From IMG/VR virus record IMGVR_UViG_3300037258_000230, positions 1-28,921 of that record: a stretch of DNA of 28,921 bases. The stretch is one strand, 5' to 3'. Positions within the stretch are counted from its first letter, which is position 1. Each line of letters opens with the position of its first letter. Origin of the DNA: a virus. The position numbers and the translations under genes are program-made. Positions 15,166-22,231 of the stretch are shown here, one piece after another. A model generated the notes under the pieces. It did not search any database. It worked only from the letters and a program-made list of their open reading frames with translations, and was not told where the DNA came from.

Positions 15166-15868
15166 CACGATTTCCAAGGCAAATGCAGGCAAGACAAGAC
15201 GCGGCGTTCTGTACGTAGTTTGGCCTGGGCCTAATGTCGAACGGCTCTTAGAGCGGTCGATTGCCTCAGTCCAAAAGATTCATCCTGAACTTCCCATCCA
15301 CATCCAGCGGCTGCCAGAGGGTTCAACCCTCTTGGACAAAGCCCGCATGTACGATTTCACGCCCTTTCGGGAAACCCTCTTTTTAGATGCCGATACGGTC
15401 ATCCTAGAACGGTTGGACTTTGGTTTTGACCAAGCCAACCGTTTTGGATTGGCCTGTTGTATCTGTGAATGCCCCTGGGCCAGACGGTTTACCAGCCTCA
15501 AGGGGCTGGGCGACCTCATTGAATACAACACAGGCGTTCTGTTTTTCTCTCACATCACAAAACGATTGTTTGATCGATGGGCCAGCATCGCCAAGAACCT
15601 GGATTCCCGTTTGTCATTTCTCAGGGGGGATCAAATCTGTGTGATGTCTGAAAACGATCAAGCCTCGTTCGCCGAAGCCCTAAGAACCGATTTTTATAAC
15701 CCCTATGTGTTGCCTCTCAACTGGAACTTTCGCCCGACATGGCAACGGCTCTGGTTCGGCGATGTCAAAATTTGGCATGACTACGCGGACCCCCTGCCTG
15801 GGTTTCTCCAATGGAACAAAGAGCAGTCCCAGGCTGATGCCCTGATCCAATTCGCCAAAGTGCCATGA
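15149..15868 (+). CDS. Second glycosyltransferase-like protein (GT8-like), 239 aa
   Basis: RGVLYVVWPGPNVERLLERSI resembles the opening of GT8-like sugar transferases, and FLDADTVI at about residues 78-85 is a classical D-x-D strand (D80, D82). Later elements are a YNTGVLFF segment, a DQ pair in RGDQICV, and a KIWHDYADP stretch with a His where GT8 enzymes have their third metal ligand. The ATG at 15149 follows AAGGAGG and lies inside the end of the first glycosyltransferase gene, so the two are coupled. Acceptor unknown; virion glycosylation is plausible given the head-gene setting. Confidence 0.7.
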   Translation: MPASNDTISKANAGKTRRGVLYVVWPGPNVERLLERSIASVQKIHPELPIHIQRLPEGSTLLDKARMYDFTPFRETLFLDADTVILERLDFGFDQANRFGLACCICECPWARRFTSLKGLGDLIEYNTGVLFFSHITKRLFDRWASIAKNLDSRLSFLRGDQICVMSENDQASFAEALRTDFYNPYVLPLNWNFRPTWQRLWFGDVKIWHDYADPLPGFLQWNKEQSQADALIQFAKVP

Positions 15869-15908
15869 CAAGCTCTATTAGTAGAAAGCAATTAGCAAGG
15901 TAAAATGT

Positions 15909-16112
15909 ATGGCTGTGCAAGCAAGAGTGAAGTTAGCTTATTCGCGGTATAACGTCGGGGATGTTATCCCTGAAATGCCCGCGATGTTGTTCGAGTATCT
16001 CAATGGACGCGGTTTTGTTGAGTCGTTTAACCCAGGGGGGGAGGTGATCCAATCTGAGGGGCCAATCGCAAAACCCAAACAGAAGAGCAGAAAGAAACAA
16101 TCCACGACATGA
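15909..16112 (+). CDS. Small basic-tailed protein, 67 aa
   Basis: The core VKLAYSRYNVGDVIPEMPAMLFEYLNGRGFVE resembles a short phage motif in which a G-D-V strand precedes a helix and a final G-x-V/A strand. A related pattern occurs in the 18644 product (GTIVEGKECWMLVRNGHAAP). The C-terminus is Lys-rich (KPKQKSRKKQ). The ATG is preceded by AAGG and a TAAAAT that may be part of a promoter. The role is unknown, probably head-tail junction by position; it overlaps the connector gene by four bases. Confidence 0.55.
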   Translation: MAVQARVKLAYSRYNVGDVIPEMPAMLFEYLNGRGFVESFNPGGEVIQSEGPIAKPKQKSRKKQSTT

Positions 16113-16762
16113 CGGACAGGGCCAATTATTCGTCCCTCACAGGGGCGTTACCTTATGGGGATCGAACCCGCTATCCAGGACAGGAAATTCATTCGCAACT
16201 CGTCCTCAAGACGGGTCCAGCGGTTGAGCCTGTCAGCCTGCCCATCGTCAAGAAATGGTTGATTGTCGAAAGCAACGATGACGACGAACTGTTGACGACC
16301 CTGATTACCGAGGCACGCGAAACGGTTGAGGGTTGGCTCGAACGGGCGTTGGTAACGCAAACCTGGACGCTGTGGCTGGACGCCCTGCCCTTTGAGATCG
16401 AGCTTCGCAAACCGCCGATCCAGACCGTCAATTCCATCAAATACATCGATGTCAACGATGGCAGCCTCCAGACCGTTGACCCATCGGTCTATCAAGTAGA
16501 CATCCAAACCGAACCTGGGCGGGTGCGTCCCGCCTATTTGCAAATCTGGCCCATCTATCGGTCAATTCCAAACTGCATCCAGGTTGAGTTTGTGGCGGGC
16601 TACGGCGATGACGGCTCGGCCGTCCCTGCCACGATTCGGCAAGCCATCACCAGACTGGTGGCGGTGCGTTATCGCAACCGTGAGGTCATGACGATTGGCC
16701 CCAGTGAGGCGGAAAATGAAATCAAAAACAAGGTCAGGCGGTTTGGTTGGGGTTGCTTCTAA
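16109..16762 (+). CDS. Head-tail connector (gp6-like adaptor)
   Basis: The 217-residue protein has the adaptor pattern: VSLPIVKKWLIVESNDDDELLTTLI at residues 42-66, a helix reading ARETVEGWLERAL, then the strand region QTWTLWLDALPFEIELRKPPIQTVNSIKYID. It ends with PATIRQAITRLVAVRYRNRE, the final helix of HK97 gp6-like proteins. These form the ring below the portal. The ATG overlaps the previous stop, and the next gene begins at its own stop (TAATG). Confidence 0.85.
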   Translation: MTDRANYSSLTGALPYGDRTRYPGQEIHSQLVLKTGPAVEPVSLPIVKKWLIVESNDDDELLTTLITEARETVEGWLERALVTQTWTLWLDALPFEIELRKPPIQTVNSIKYIDVNDGSLQTVDPSVYQVDIQTEPGRVRPAYLQIWPIYRSIPNCIQVEFVAGYGDDGSAVPATIRQAITRLVAVRYRNREVMTIGPSEAENEIKNKVRRFGWGCF

Positions 16763-17154
16763 TGGGCCAGACGGTGAAACCTCTGGCGGCGGGCGACCTC
16801 AGATTCCCGATCACGGTTGAGCAGCCCCGCAAGGCAACCCCGCCCGACACAGACGGACATATCGACGGGACCGACCCAGACAACTGGACGGAGTTTTGTT
16901 GCAGACGGGCCAAGGTCCAGGCGATTGGGGCCAGAGAAGTTCTGAACCCCGATGGATCGGTCTTGATTGCTCTGACGACCTATGAAATGCGGGTCCGTTA
17001 TGACTCTGTGACCAAGGACATCAAAAAGACGATGCGGGTCCGTTGGGAAGGCAAAATCATCAACCTGGAGACGGCCTACGACCCCGACATGACCAAACGG
17101 CAAATCCTCATGACAGGGGTTGAGGAGGAAAGCACAGAACAGGACGGCGACTAA
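16762..17154 (+). CDS. Head-tail joining / head closure protein
   Basis: The 130-residue protein begins LAAGDLRFPITVEQP, the start of the head-tail joining family (SPP1 gp16 / HK97 gp7 type), followed by a W-T-x-x-C-R-R-A-K-V strand (WTEFCCRRAKVQAI) and the MRVRYDSVTKDIKKTMRVRW barrel region. It closes the connector after packaging. The ATG at 16762, overlapping the connector stop, is preferred over an upstream in-frame TTG. Confidence 0.85.
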   Translation: MGQTVKPLAAGDLRFPITVEQPRKATPPDTDGHIDGTDPDNWTEFCCRRAKVQAIGAREVLNPDGSVLIALTTYEMRVRYDSVTKDIKKTMRVRWEGKIINLETAYDPDMTKRQILMTGVEEESTEQDGD

Positions 17155-17708
17155 TGGCAGGGCGATTAGCACCAAGACGCAACCAAACCCAAGCCCTATT
17201 CCAGATTACGGGGGACAAACGGTTGTTGCGAAGGATGCAGAAAATCCAAAAAGCGGTCCAAAACAAGATTGCGGCAAAGGCGATCAACAAGATGCTGAGG
17301 GTGGTTGCTAACGCTCAAAAGGCTGCGGCACCTGACCCGATCACAAAAAAATCAATCGGCATTCGGGCGGGCAAATCTCGAAAGACAGGGGAAGAGTTCG
17401 CCAAGGCGGGCATCAATGTTGGAAAGAGTCCCCAGGGGAGGCTTAATGCCAAAGGCAAGATTCGACGTGGCAGCGTCCAACAGCCCGTCGCCCATTTGCT
17501 CACGATGGGCACAAAGCCCCGATACACAGGATACACAACCAGAGCCAAAGGACAGCGTGGCATACGAGTCTCGACAGGCAACGTCAAACGATACACAGGC
17601 ATGATGAGACAACATCTGTTCTTGAAAAAGGCATCGGCGGCCGCGTTTCCAGGTGCGATTGCGGTAGGACGGCAAACCGCCTGGAACGAAATAACAAAGG
17701 TCTTATGA
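17154..17708 (+). CDS. Tail completion protein, HK97 gp10-like
   Basis: The 184-residue basic protein has the family layout: DKRLLRRMQKIQKAV near residues 21-35, an AKAINKMLRVVANAQKAAAP helix, and RAGKS. It then has the PVAHLLTMGTKPRYTG loop, where family members carry an E/H-x-G-T patch, and a C-terminal segment ending AIAVGRQTAWNEI. These proteins sit at the head-tail junction. It overlaps neighbours on both sides by one and four bases. Confidence 0.8.
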   Translation: MAGRLAPRRNQTQALFQITGDKRLLRRMQKIQKAVQNKIAAKAINKMLRVVANAQKAAAPDPITKKSIGIRAGKSRKTGEEFAKAGINVGKSPQGRLNAKGKIRRGSVQQPVAHLLTMGTKPRYTGYTTRAKGQRGIRVSTGNVKRYTGMMRQHLFLKKASAAAFPGAIAVGRQTAWNEITKVL

Positions 17709-18097
17709 TTAGTGATTTGGCGACCCTAATAAGGGATCAGGAATTTACAGGACTCAAAGGGATTTATGTGCGGCGGGCCGATATGACCTCGCCCAAACCC
17801 TATGCGGTCGTCTCACGGTTTGGCGGCGACCGTAACGCGGACCTCTCAGGGAATGACGCAAGCCTCTTATTTACCGATGTACAGGTGGAAGTTTACAGTT
17901 CTAAGCCTAATACCGACATCGCGATTGCAGAGCTTATAGTTGTATTCTTAGAACAATCCATCGGTGTTACAATGGGAACGCGGACGCTGTTTGGCTGTAC
18001 GGTCGATGAGCCAGAGGACTTCGATAATGCCCCTCTGGACGGGTCCGACGATTGGAATGGCGGGACCAAATTCATTGTTCATTGCGAACATAACTGA
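17705..18097 (+). CDS. Tail terminator-like protein (DUF3168-like), 130 aa
   Basis: The protein starts with a helix (ISDLATLIRDQEF), then strands KPYAVVSRFGG and FTDVQVEVYSS, followed by a helix DIAIAELIVVFLEQS. This is the alpha/beta order of tail terminator or completion proteins, which cap the tail tube and join it to the head. The location between the gp10-like protein and the tail tube is where HK97-like phages encode this subunit. No strict signature is visible, so the call relies on order and fold pattern. Confidence 0.6.
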   Translation: MISDLATLIRDQEFTGLKGIYVRRADMTSPKPYAVVSRFGGDRNADLSGNDASLLFTDVQVEVYSSKPNTDIAIAELIVVFLEQSIGVTMGTRTLFGCTVDEPEDFDNAPLDGSDDWNGGTKFIVHCEHN

Positions 18098-18196
18098 AGC
18101 ATAGGGCAGGCTGTGATTAGCTAACTCGGCCTGTGCATCGCAGACCTTTCTTGGGGGTTGCTACGGCGACCCCTTTTTTATTTGAGAAAGGTTTGG
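18098..18196 (+). promoter_or_regulatory. Second copy of the nested terminator / hidden-RBS leader
   Basis: An outer stem CAGACCTTTC (18141-18150) pairs with GAAAGGTTTG (18186-18195), which includes the ribosome binding site of the ATG at 18197. Inside it sits GGGGTTGC (18154-18161) with GCGACCCC (18166-18173), closed by a C(TACG)G tetraloop and followed by six T and ATTTG. Order, spacing and T-tract match the leader of the 5016 gene, while the outer pair changed from G-C to A-T on both sides, which is compensatory. An extra CAGGC...GCCTG pairing lies upstream. Confidence 0.6.
18154..18179 (+). terminator. Intrinsic-terminator-like hairpin before the tail tube gene
   Basis: An 8-bp stem with one G-U pair and a stable C(UACG)G tetraloop is followed by TTTTTTA. 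It would end or process the connector operon transcript 18 bases before the tail tube ATG. Confidence 0.7.
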
Positions 18197-18622
18197 ATGT
18201 CTAAACTTAGTTGCATTGGAACCGTCCTCCAACAAAAGATTTCGGGGACGTATACGGCGGTCGCCCAGGTTATCAGCATTTCTTCGAGTGGTCGGGGGGA
18301 TGAAACCTTTGATGCGACCTGCCTCGATTCGGCTGCGGATAACAATAGTGTTGTCTGGAAAGAGAAAGCCAATACGGGGGCTGTCGAGCCTGGAAAAGTG
18401 TCTTTTGAGCTTTTCTTAGACCCGACCTTGAGCGGCCATCAAGCGATTGCTGGGCAACTCGGTCAGGGGAATACCGATTGGAAGGTCATTTACGCCAATA
18501 CCGAAGGGGTCTCAGACCTCTTTACGTCTGCGGGCATTCAATACGGCGTTGATGTGAAAATGGGTGACGGTCTCAAGATGTCCGTTGATTTGGACCTCAC
18601 AGGAGCGGTCACACAGTTTTAA
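18197..18622 (+). CDS. Major tail tube protein
   Basis: The 141-residue protein begins SKLSCIGTVLQQKISGTYTAVAQVISI and continues with GRGDETFDATCLDS, then EPGKVSFELFLDPTLSGHQAI. This is the usual tail tube series: N-terminal strand, loop, and a strand/helix unit that stacks rings. ATG 18197 is chosen because it follows GAAAGG; an in-frame upstream ATG at 18158 lies within the leader hairpin. The special leader suggests strong, regulated expression, as needed for the most abundant tail protein. Confidence 0.8.
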   Translation: MSKLSCIGTVLQQKISGTYTAVAQVISISSSGRGDETFDATCLDSAADNNSVVWKEKANTGAVEPGKVSFELFLDPTLSGHQAIAGQLGQGNTDWKVIYANTEGVSDLFTSAGIQYGVDVKMGDGLKMSVDLDLTGAVTQF

Positions 18623-18643
18623 GTCAAATAGAAAGGCGGAACT

Positions 18644-18943
18644 ATGAAAGCGAAATTGTATTGGGACAGTTACGGAGACGGTCCAGACGGGCCTAATTCG
18701 TTGCAACGAGCGGGAACGATTGTTGAGGGCAAAGAATGTTGGATGCTTGTCCGTAATGGACATGCGGCCCCCGCCGACGAGGAATGTCGGGCGAAAGCCA
18801 ACATGAGTCCCGATCAACTAGAGGAAGCCAAGGAGCACTATCACAAATTGGCAATGGGACGCGGAACAGGGATCAAAAAATTTGATGCCCCTGACACAGA
18901 CCAAGGAAGGGAATCACTGGCCGATGAGCATGAAGAGGGATGA
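18644..18943 (+). CDS. Small protein after the tail tube gene, 99 aa
   Basis: GAAAGGCGG precedes the ATG. The segment GTIVEGKECWMLVRNGHAAPADEEC resembles a short phage motif (a G-x-x-V strand, a helix, then G-x-A) also hinted at in the 15909 product. The C-terminus is acidic. It overlaps the tail assembly chaperone reading frame. Its role is unknown; a minor tail or assembly helper is likely by position. Confidence 0.55.
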   Translation: MKAKLYWDSYGDGPDGPNSLQRAGTIVEGKECWMLVRNGHAAPADEECRAKANMSPDQLEEAKEHYHKLAMGRGTGIKKFDAPDTDQGRESLADEHEEG

Positions 18944-19370
18944 TTTTTTCCGCAAGCGGGAACGGGTCATCAAGGACGTTGATATTGGACTGGGCGGAAC
19001 GGTTCGCGTTCGTTCAATGACGGCAGGAGAAAGAGCAAGGCTTGAGGCTTCGCGGCTCGACAAGGAAGGCAATTTGATCCCCAATCGGGTCAGAACATTC
19101 CGCGAACGGTTGGCGGTCGCAACGGTCGTCGATGAGGAAGGCGAATTGATGTTCACAGAGGGGGATATTGAACGCCTCTCGGAACTGCCCGCCGAAAGCC
19201 TGGACAAACTTGCGGACGCGGCAATGGAACTGGCGGGCATGAAAGAGTCCAGCAGACGTTTGGAAGATTTGGCGGGAAACTCCGTTACGCTGACAGTCTC
19301 AGATGGGCCATCCGATACATCTGCATCCCAGCAGGACGGTTTGACTGGCAGCGTTACCTCGATGAAATAA
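18924..19370 (+). CDS. Tail assembly chaperone, short form (G-like)
   Basis: The product DVDIGLGGTVRVRSMTAGERARLE onward is typical of phage tail assembly chaperones, which bind tape measure protein during tail assembly and are absent from virions. The frame ends at 19370. Near its end lies the slippery heptamer GGGAAAC (19274-19280) in the correct phase (G GGA AAC), which lets some ribosomes shift -1 into a long open frame. Start uncertain: ATG 18924 or 18930 are likely (148 or 146 aa), neither with a clear ribosome binding site; ATG 18885 is also in frame. It overlaps the end of the previous gene. Confidence 0.75.
   Translation: MSMKRDDFFRKRERVIKDVDIGLGGTVRVRSMTAGERARLEASRLDKEGNLIPNRVRTFRERLAVATVVDEEGELMFTEGDIERLSELPAESLDKLADAAMELAGMKESSRRLEDLAGNSVTLTVSDGPSDTSASQQDGLTGSVTSMK
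19274..19280 (+). promoter_or_regulatory. -1 ribosomal slippery site GGGAAAC
   Basis: The heptamer fits X XXY YYZ in the zero frame (G GGA AAC) and differs in one base from the lambda G-T site GGGAAAG. Both frames are open around it. No stimulatory structure was checked in detail. Confidence 0.75.
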
Positions 19371-19693
19371 CCTGCGATGAGTTCGACACATTACGGGCCT
19401 TATGGATGATCGATCCTTGGGGCGACGAACGGACGGACATGAGATTTCGGGCGGAAATGTGGTGTCAACATTTGGCCGTCTTGGGGGAAAAGCCCCCAGA
19501 GGAAATGTTGTATTACCTGGGTCAAACCAATCCCAAAGATGTTGAGGAGACTAAGGATCGGGTTCGGTCAATCTTAGGAGCAAAACAAACGCATGGCAGC
19601 AATGGGCGACTTGGTAGCGGGGATCAAACTTCAGTCAGCCCCCTTTCTGGCGGGCATGAAACAGGTCCAGAGCCAAACCTCGTCATTCGTTAG
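19280..19693 (+). CDS. Tail assembly chaperone, frameshift extension (GT-like)
   Basis: This is not an independent gene. After -1 slippage at GGGAAAC, translation continues from 19280 through an open frame with no stop to 19693. It adds about 137 residues for a fusion of about 256. The extension contains FDWQRYLDEITCDEFDTLRAL and then WMIDPWGDERTDMRFRAEMW, which matches the W...P-W/F-G-E...D-R pattern of the T part of lambda-type GT proteins. The frame is already open well before the first ATG in it (19406), which supports frameshifting over a separate start. The end overlaps the tape measure gene by about 100 bases. Confidence 0.75.
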   Translation, partial: LRYADSLRWAIRYICIPAGRFDWQRYLDEITCDEFDTLRALWMIDPWGDERTDMRFRAEMWCQHLAVLGEKPPEEMLYYLGQTNPKDVEETKDRVRSILGAKQTHGSNGRLGSGDQTSVSPLSGGHETGPEPNLVIR

Positions 19694-21287
19694 TAACATT
19701 CTGAAAATTGCGGCCCCCATCGGGCTGGCGTTCGGCTTCGAGCACGTCCTTTCGGCGGCGGGGGAACAAATCAGAGCAGAGAAAAAGCTCGATAGCGTTC
19801 TCAGGTCCACAGGCAACGCGGCGGGGCTGTCCTCTAAGGAAATCAAGGACTACGCGGCGGAACTGCAAAAGGCGACCAATTTCTCAGACGAGCAAACCAT
19901 CGCGGGGGCGTCGGTCCTTGCGACCTTCACGCAAATCAAAGGCGTGAACTTCAAGGAAGCCATCGCGTCGGCTCAAGACCTGTCCACCATCATGGGGCAA
20001 GACCTTCAATCCTCTGTCGTGCAAATCGGCAAGGCGTTGAACGATCCGATCAAAGGCGTCACGGCTCTTCGTCGTGTCGGCGTTTCGTTCACACAGCAGC
20101 AGCTTGCCCAAATCAAGGCGATGACTCAGGCGGGCAATGTCGCAGGAGCCCAAAAACTCATTCTCAAAGAGTTGCAAACGGAATTTGGCGGGGCGGCAAA
20201 GGCTCTAGCTTCGCCGATCACACAAGCCAAGAACATGGCGAACGACCTCGCCGAAAACCTGGGAATGGTTCTTGGCCCAGCCCTCAAAGAAATCGCGGGG
20301 GGGTTTTCCGACCTGATCGGCCCAACCGCAGAAGGACGGGAATCGTTCAAGGTGTTTGGCTCGATGTTGGCGGAACTGGCAAAGTTCTTGCGGCCATTTC
20401 CTGGGGCAGTTCTTGGACCTCTGGGAACAGGATTCTTAGAGACGGCCCAGTTGGTCGAGGGCGTGTTTCGCGGAGCATCGGTGTCAGTCCAGGACTTCTG
20501 CAACATAGCGGTCAAAGGACTGTATGACATTCATTTGAGCCTGACCAATCTGGTTCCCCAGATTCAAGGTCCAGTTGAGCAAATGGGCAAAAACATCGCC
20601 TCGATGTGGGCGGGGATTTCAACCATCTTCAACAAAACGCCTCTGTTGGACAAGCTCGACGAATTTGAGACACGATTCGGCAGACGAGCAGACCTTGGAA
20701 ACAAAAAGGACTTGGCGGCGGCTGGTTTCTCAGACAAGGAAACCAGCACGATGTTGGCCTCCGCAAAGAAGGGGGGCAACTGGACTACGATTCTCAGTCG
20801 GGCGACCGATCAATTGAGCGGCGGTGTTGGTGATGAGTTCTCCAAAGCATTTACCGACATGGACAAGAACATAGAGGACGGCCTGAAGGATTCTGGGGGA
20901 ATGAGAAACCTGATCCAACAACAGCGAAAGAGGATCGGGGACAACGTAGCAGCGGCGTTGGCAAAACTGCCAACATCGGTCTTCGCTCCAAAGAGCGGCA
21001 AAGAGATTCCAGGAATGAAAAATCCCAGCCTCAACCCGCCCATGACGGACACCAAAAAGAAACAAGAACATCAAGAGAAATTGACGGCGGAGCTTCGCGG
21101 TAGCAAGGAAGACCTGTCTTCCATCGTGGAGCGATTGACAGGTCACGGCAAAGGTCAGCAACAGCAGCAGATTGCAAAAGCGACTCAACAGACCGCTCAA
21201 CAATCGGTTCAACAGACAAAGATTTTGACAAAGATTCAGGAGGAGCTTGAAGAAGACGAAGTGTTTGACCTCCTTGCGGGGGTGTAA
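19593..21287 (+). CDS. Tail length tape measure protein, 564 aa
   Basis: The protein is long, mostly helical and Ala/Gln/Lys-rich, with hydrophobic patches near the start (ILKIAAPIGLAFGFEHVLSAA). A conserved early tape measure segment follows at residues about 65-200: LDSVLRSTGNAAGLSSKEIKDY, then VGVSFTQQQLAQIKAM in sequence. It sets tail length and is probably ejected during infection. At 564 residues it predicts a fairly short tail for a siphovirus. It follows the chaperone frameshift product as in lambda. ATG 19593 has AGGAG 11 bases upstream; ATG 19602 is an alternative. Bases 20748-20777 recur exactly at 27191-27220. Confidence 0.9.
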   Translation: MAAMGDLVAGIKLQSAPFLAGMKQVQSQTSSFVSNILKIAAPIGLAFGFEHVLSAAGEQIRAEKKLDSVLRSTGNAAGLSSKEIKDYAAELQKATNFSDEQTIAGASVLATFTQIKGVNFKEAIASAQDLSTIMGQDLQSSVVQIGKALNDPIKGVTALRRVGVSFTQQQLAQIKAMTQAGNVAGAQKLILKELQTEFGGAAKALASPITQAKNMANDLAENLGMVLGPALKEIAGGFSDLIGPTAEGRESFKVFGSMLAELAKFLRPFPGAVLGPLGTGFLETAQLVEGVFRGASVSVQDFCNIAVKGLYDIHLSLTNLVPQIQGPVEQMGKNIASMWAGISTIFNKTPLLDKLDEFETRFGRRADLGNKKDLAAAGFSDKETSTMLASAKKGGNWTTILSRATDQLSGGVGDEFSKAFTDMDKNIEDGLKDSGGMRNLIQQQRKRIGDNVAAALAKLPTSVFAPKSGKEIPGMKNPSLNPPMTDTKKKQEHQEKLTAELRGSKEDLSSIVERLTGHGKGQQQQQIAKATQQTAQQSVQQTKILTKIQEELEEDEVFDLLAGV

Positions 21288-22229
21288 TTGTCGGTAGTCA
21301 GTTGTAAGGAGAGATGGAAGAACAGAGCAGGTAAGTTCACGTTCAGTTTTGAGCCGAATGATTCCTCGCAACGCTTCTTTTTGGTCAAGACGGACAACAA
21401 GACGGATGATGACGTTGTTGTCGCGGCCTGGCTCAAAACCAACGGCTTCGCGTTAGGCGGTTCGCATCCAAGCAGCGTAATTCTGACGCTGCGGGATTTG
21501 GCCGTTGAGCAGTCGCCTGATGCGAACAGTCCGTTCTACTGGGACGTCACGGCGTCCTACTCGGACGAACCTCTCAAGCCTCCACAGGACGCGAACCCTC
21601 TCAACCGAGCGGCCCGAATTCGAATGCGGTCGGTTCGGTTCAATCGGCCGATCATCAAGGATCGCAACGGCAACCCTATCGCCAATTCGGCGAATGAGTT
21701 GTTCCCTCCTTTGGAGGTCGAGAACTCGCATTGGTCGTTCGAGGTCGAAAAAAACTATCCCTACCAATCGGTTCCATCTTGGGTGTTAACAGCCAATGAT
21801 GCCATCAATTCCGATCCATTCACAATCTCGCAACTTGGTCTGACGATTGACACCAATTGCGGCAAGATTTCAGAGCTTGACCTCTCGGATATTCAGTCGG
21901 AACAGGTTGGCAACTCGACCGTTTACTATCGAACGCTACGGTTTGTGATCGATTTCCAACAACAAGGTTTTCAGATCGAGGTTGCTGACAGAGGCTACAC
22001 GCAACTCAAAAAGGAAGGCGACGGTTTACCTGATTTCATCGCGGATGGAGCCCCATGCGTCATCAATGTCAAGGACTCGATTGGAGCCTTGGTTAAGCCC
22101 ACAGAGCCTGTTTATCTGGACGGATCGGGAGGGGTTCTGCCGCAGTCGCAGATTGATAATCTCAATTTTCAATATCTCACTTTCGACGTTTATCCAGAGA
22201 TGGATTTCTCTGTCTTGCCTTTGGCTTAA
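21288..22229 (+). CDS. Tail-tip candidate protein, 313 aa
   Basis: The frame starts at a TTG directly after the tape measure stop, with AGGAGGAGC about 45 bases upstream and no nearer ribosome binding site, so translation is probably coupled. The product is beta-rich with no catalytic motif: FTFSFEPNDSSQRFFLVKTD near the start and a conserved-looking FQIEVADRGYTQL late. Its position right after the tape measure is where phages encode the distal tail or tail-tip hub. I do not recognise the family, so the hub role is by position only. Confidence 0.6.
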   Translation: MSVVSCKERWKNRAGKFTFSFEPNDSSQRFFLVKTDNKTDDDVVVAAWLKTNGFALGGSHPSSVILTLRDLAVEQSPDANSPFYWDVTASYSDEPLKPPQDANPLNRAARIRMRSVRFNRPIIKDRNGNPIANSANELFPPLEVENSHWSFEVEKNYPYQSVPSWVLTANDAINSDPFTISQLGLTIDTNCGKISELDLSDIQSEQVGNSTVYYRTLRFVIDFQQQGFQIEVADRGYTQLKKEGDGLPDFIADGAPCVINVKDSIGALVKPTEPVYLDGSGGVLPQSQIDNLNFQYLTFDVYPEMDFSVLPLA

Positions 22230-22231
22230 TT

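Noticed and set aside
20730-21371. 213-codon minus-strand frame inside the tape measure gene
   Set aside because: Leu/Cys-rich antisense shadow of a strongly supported tape measure gene.
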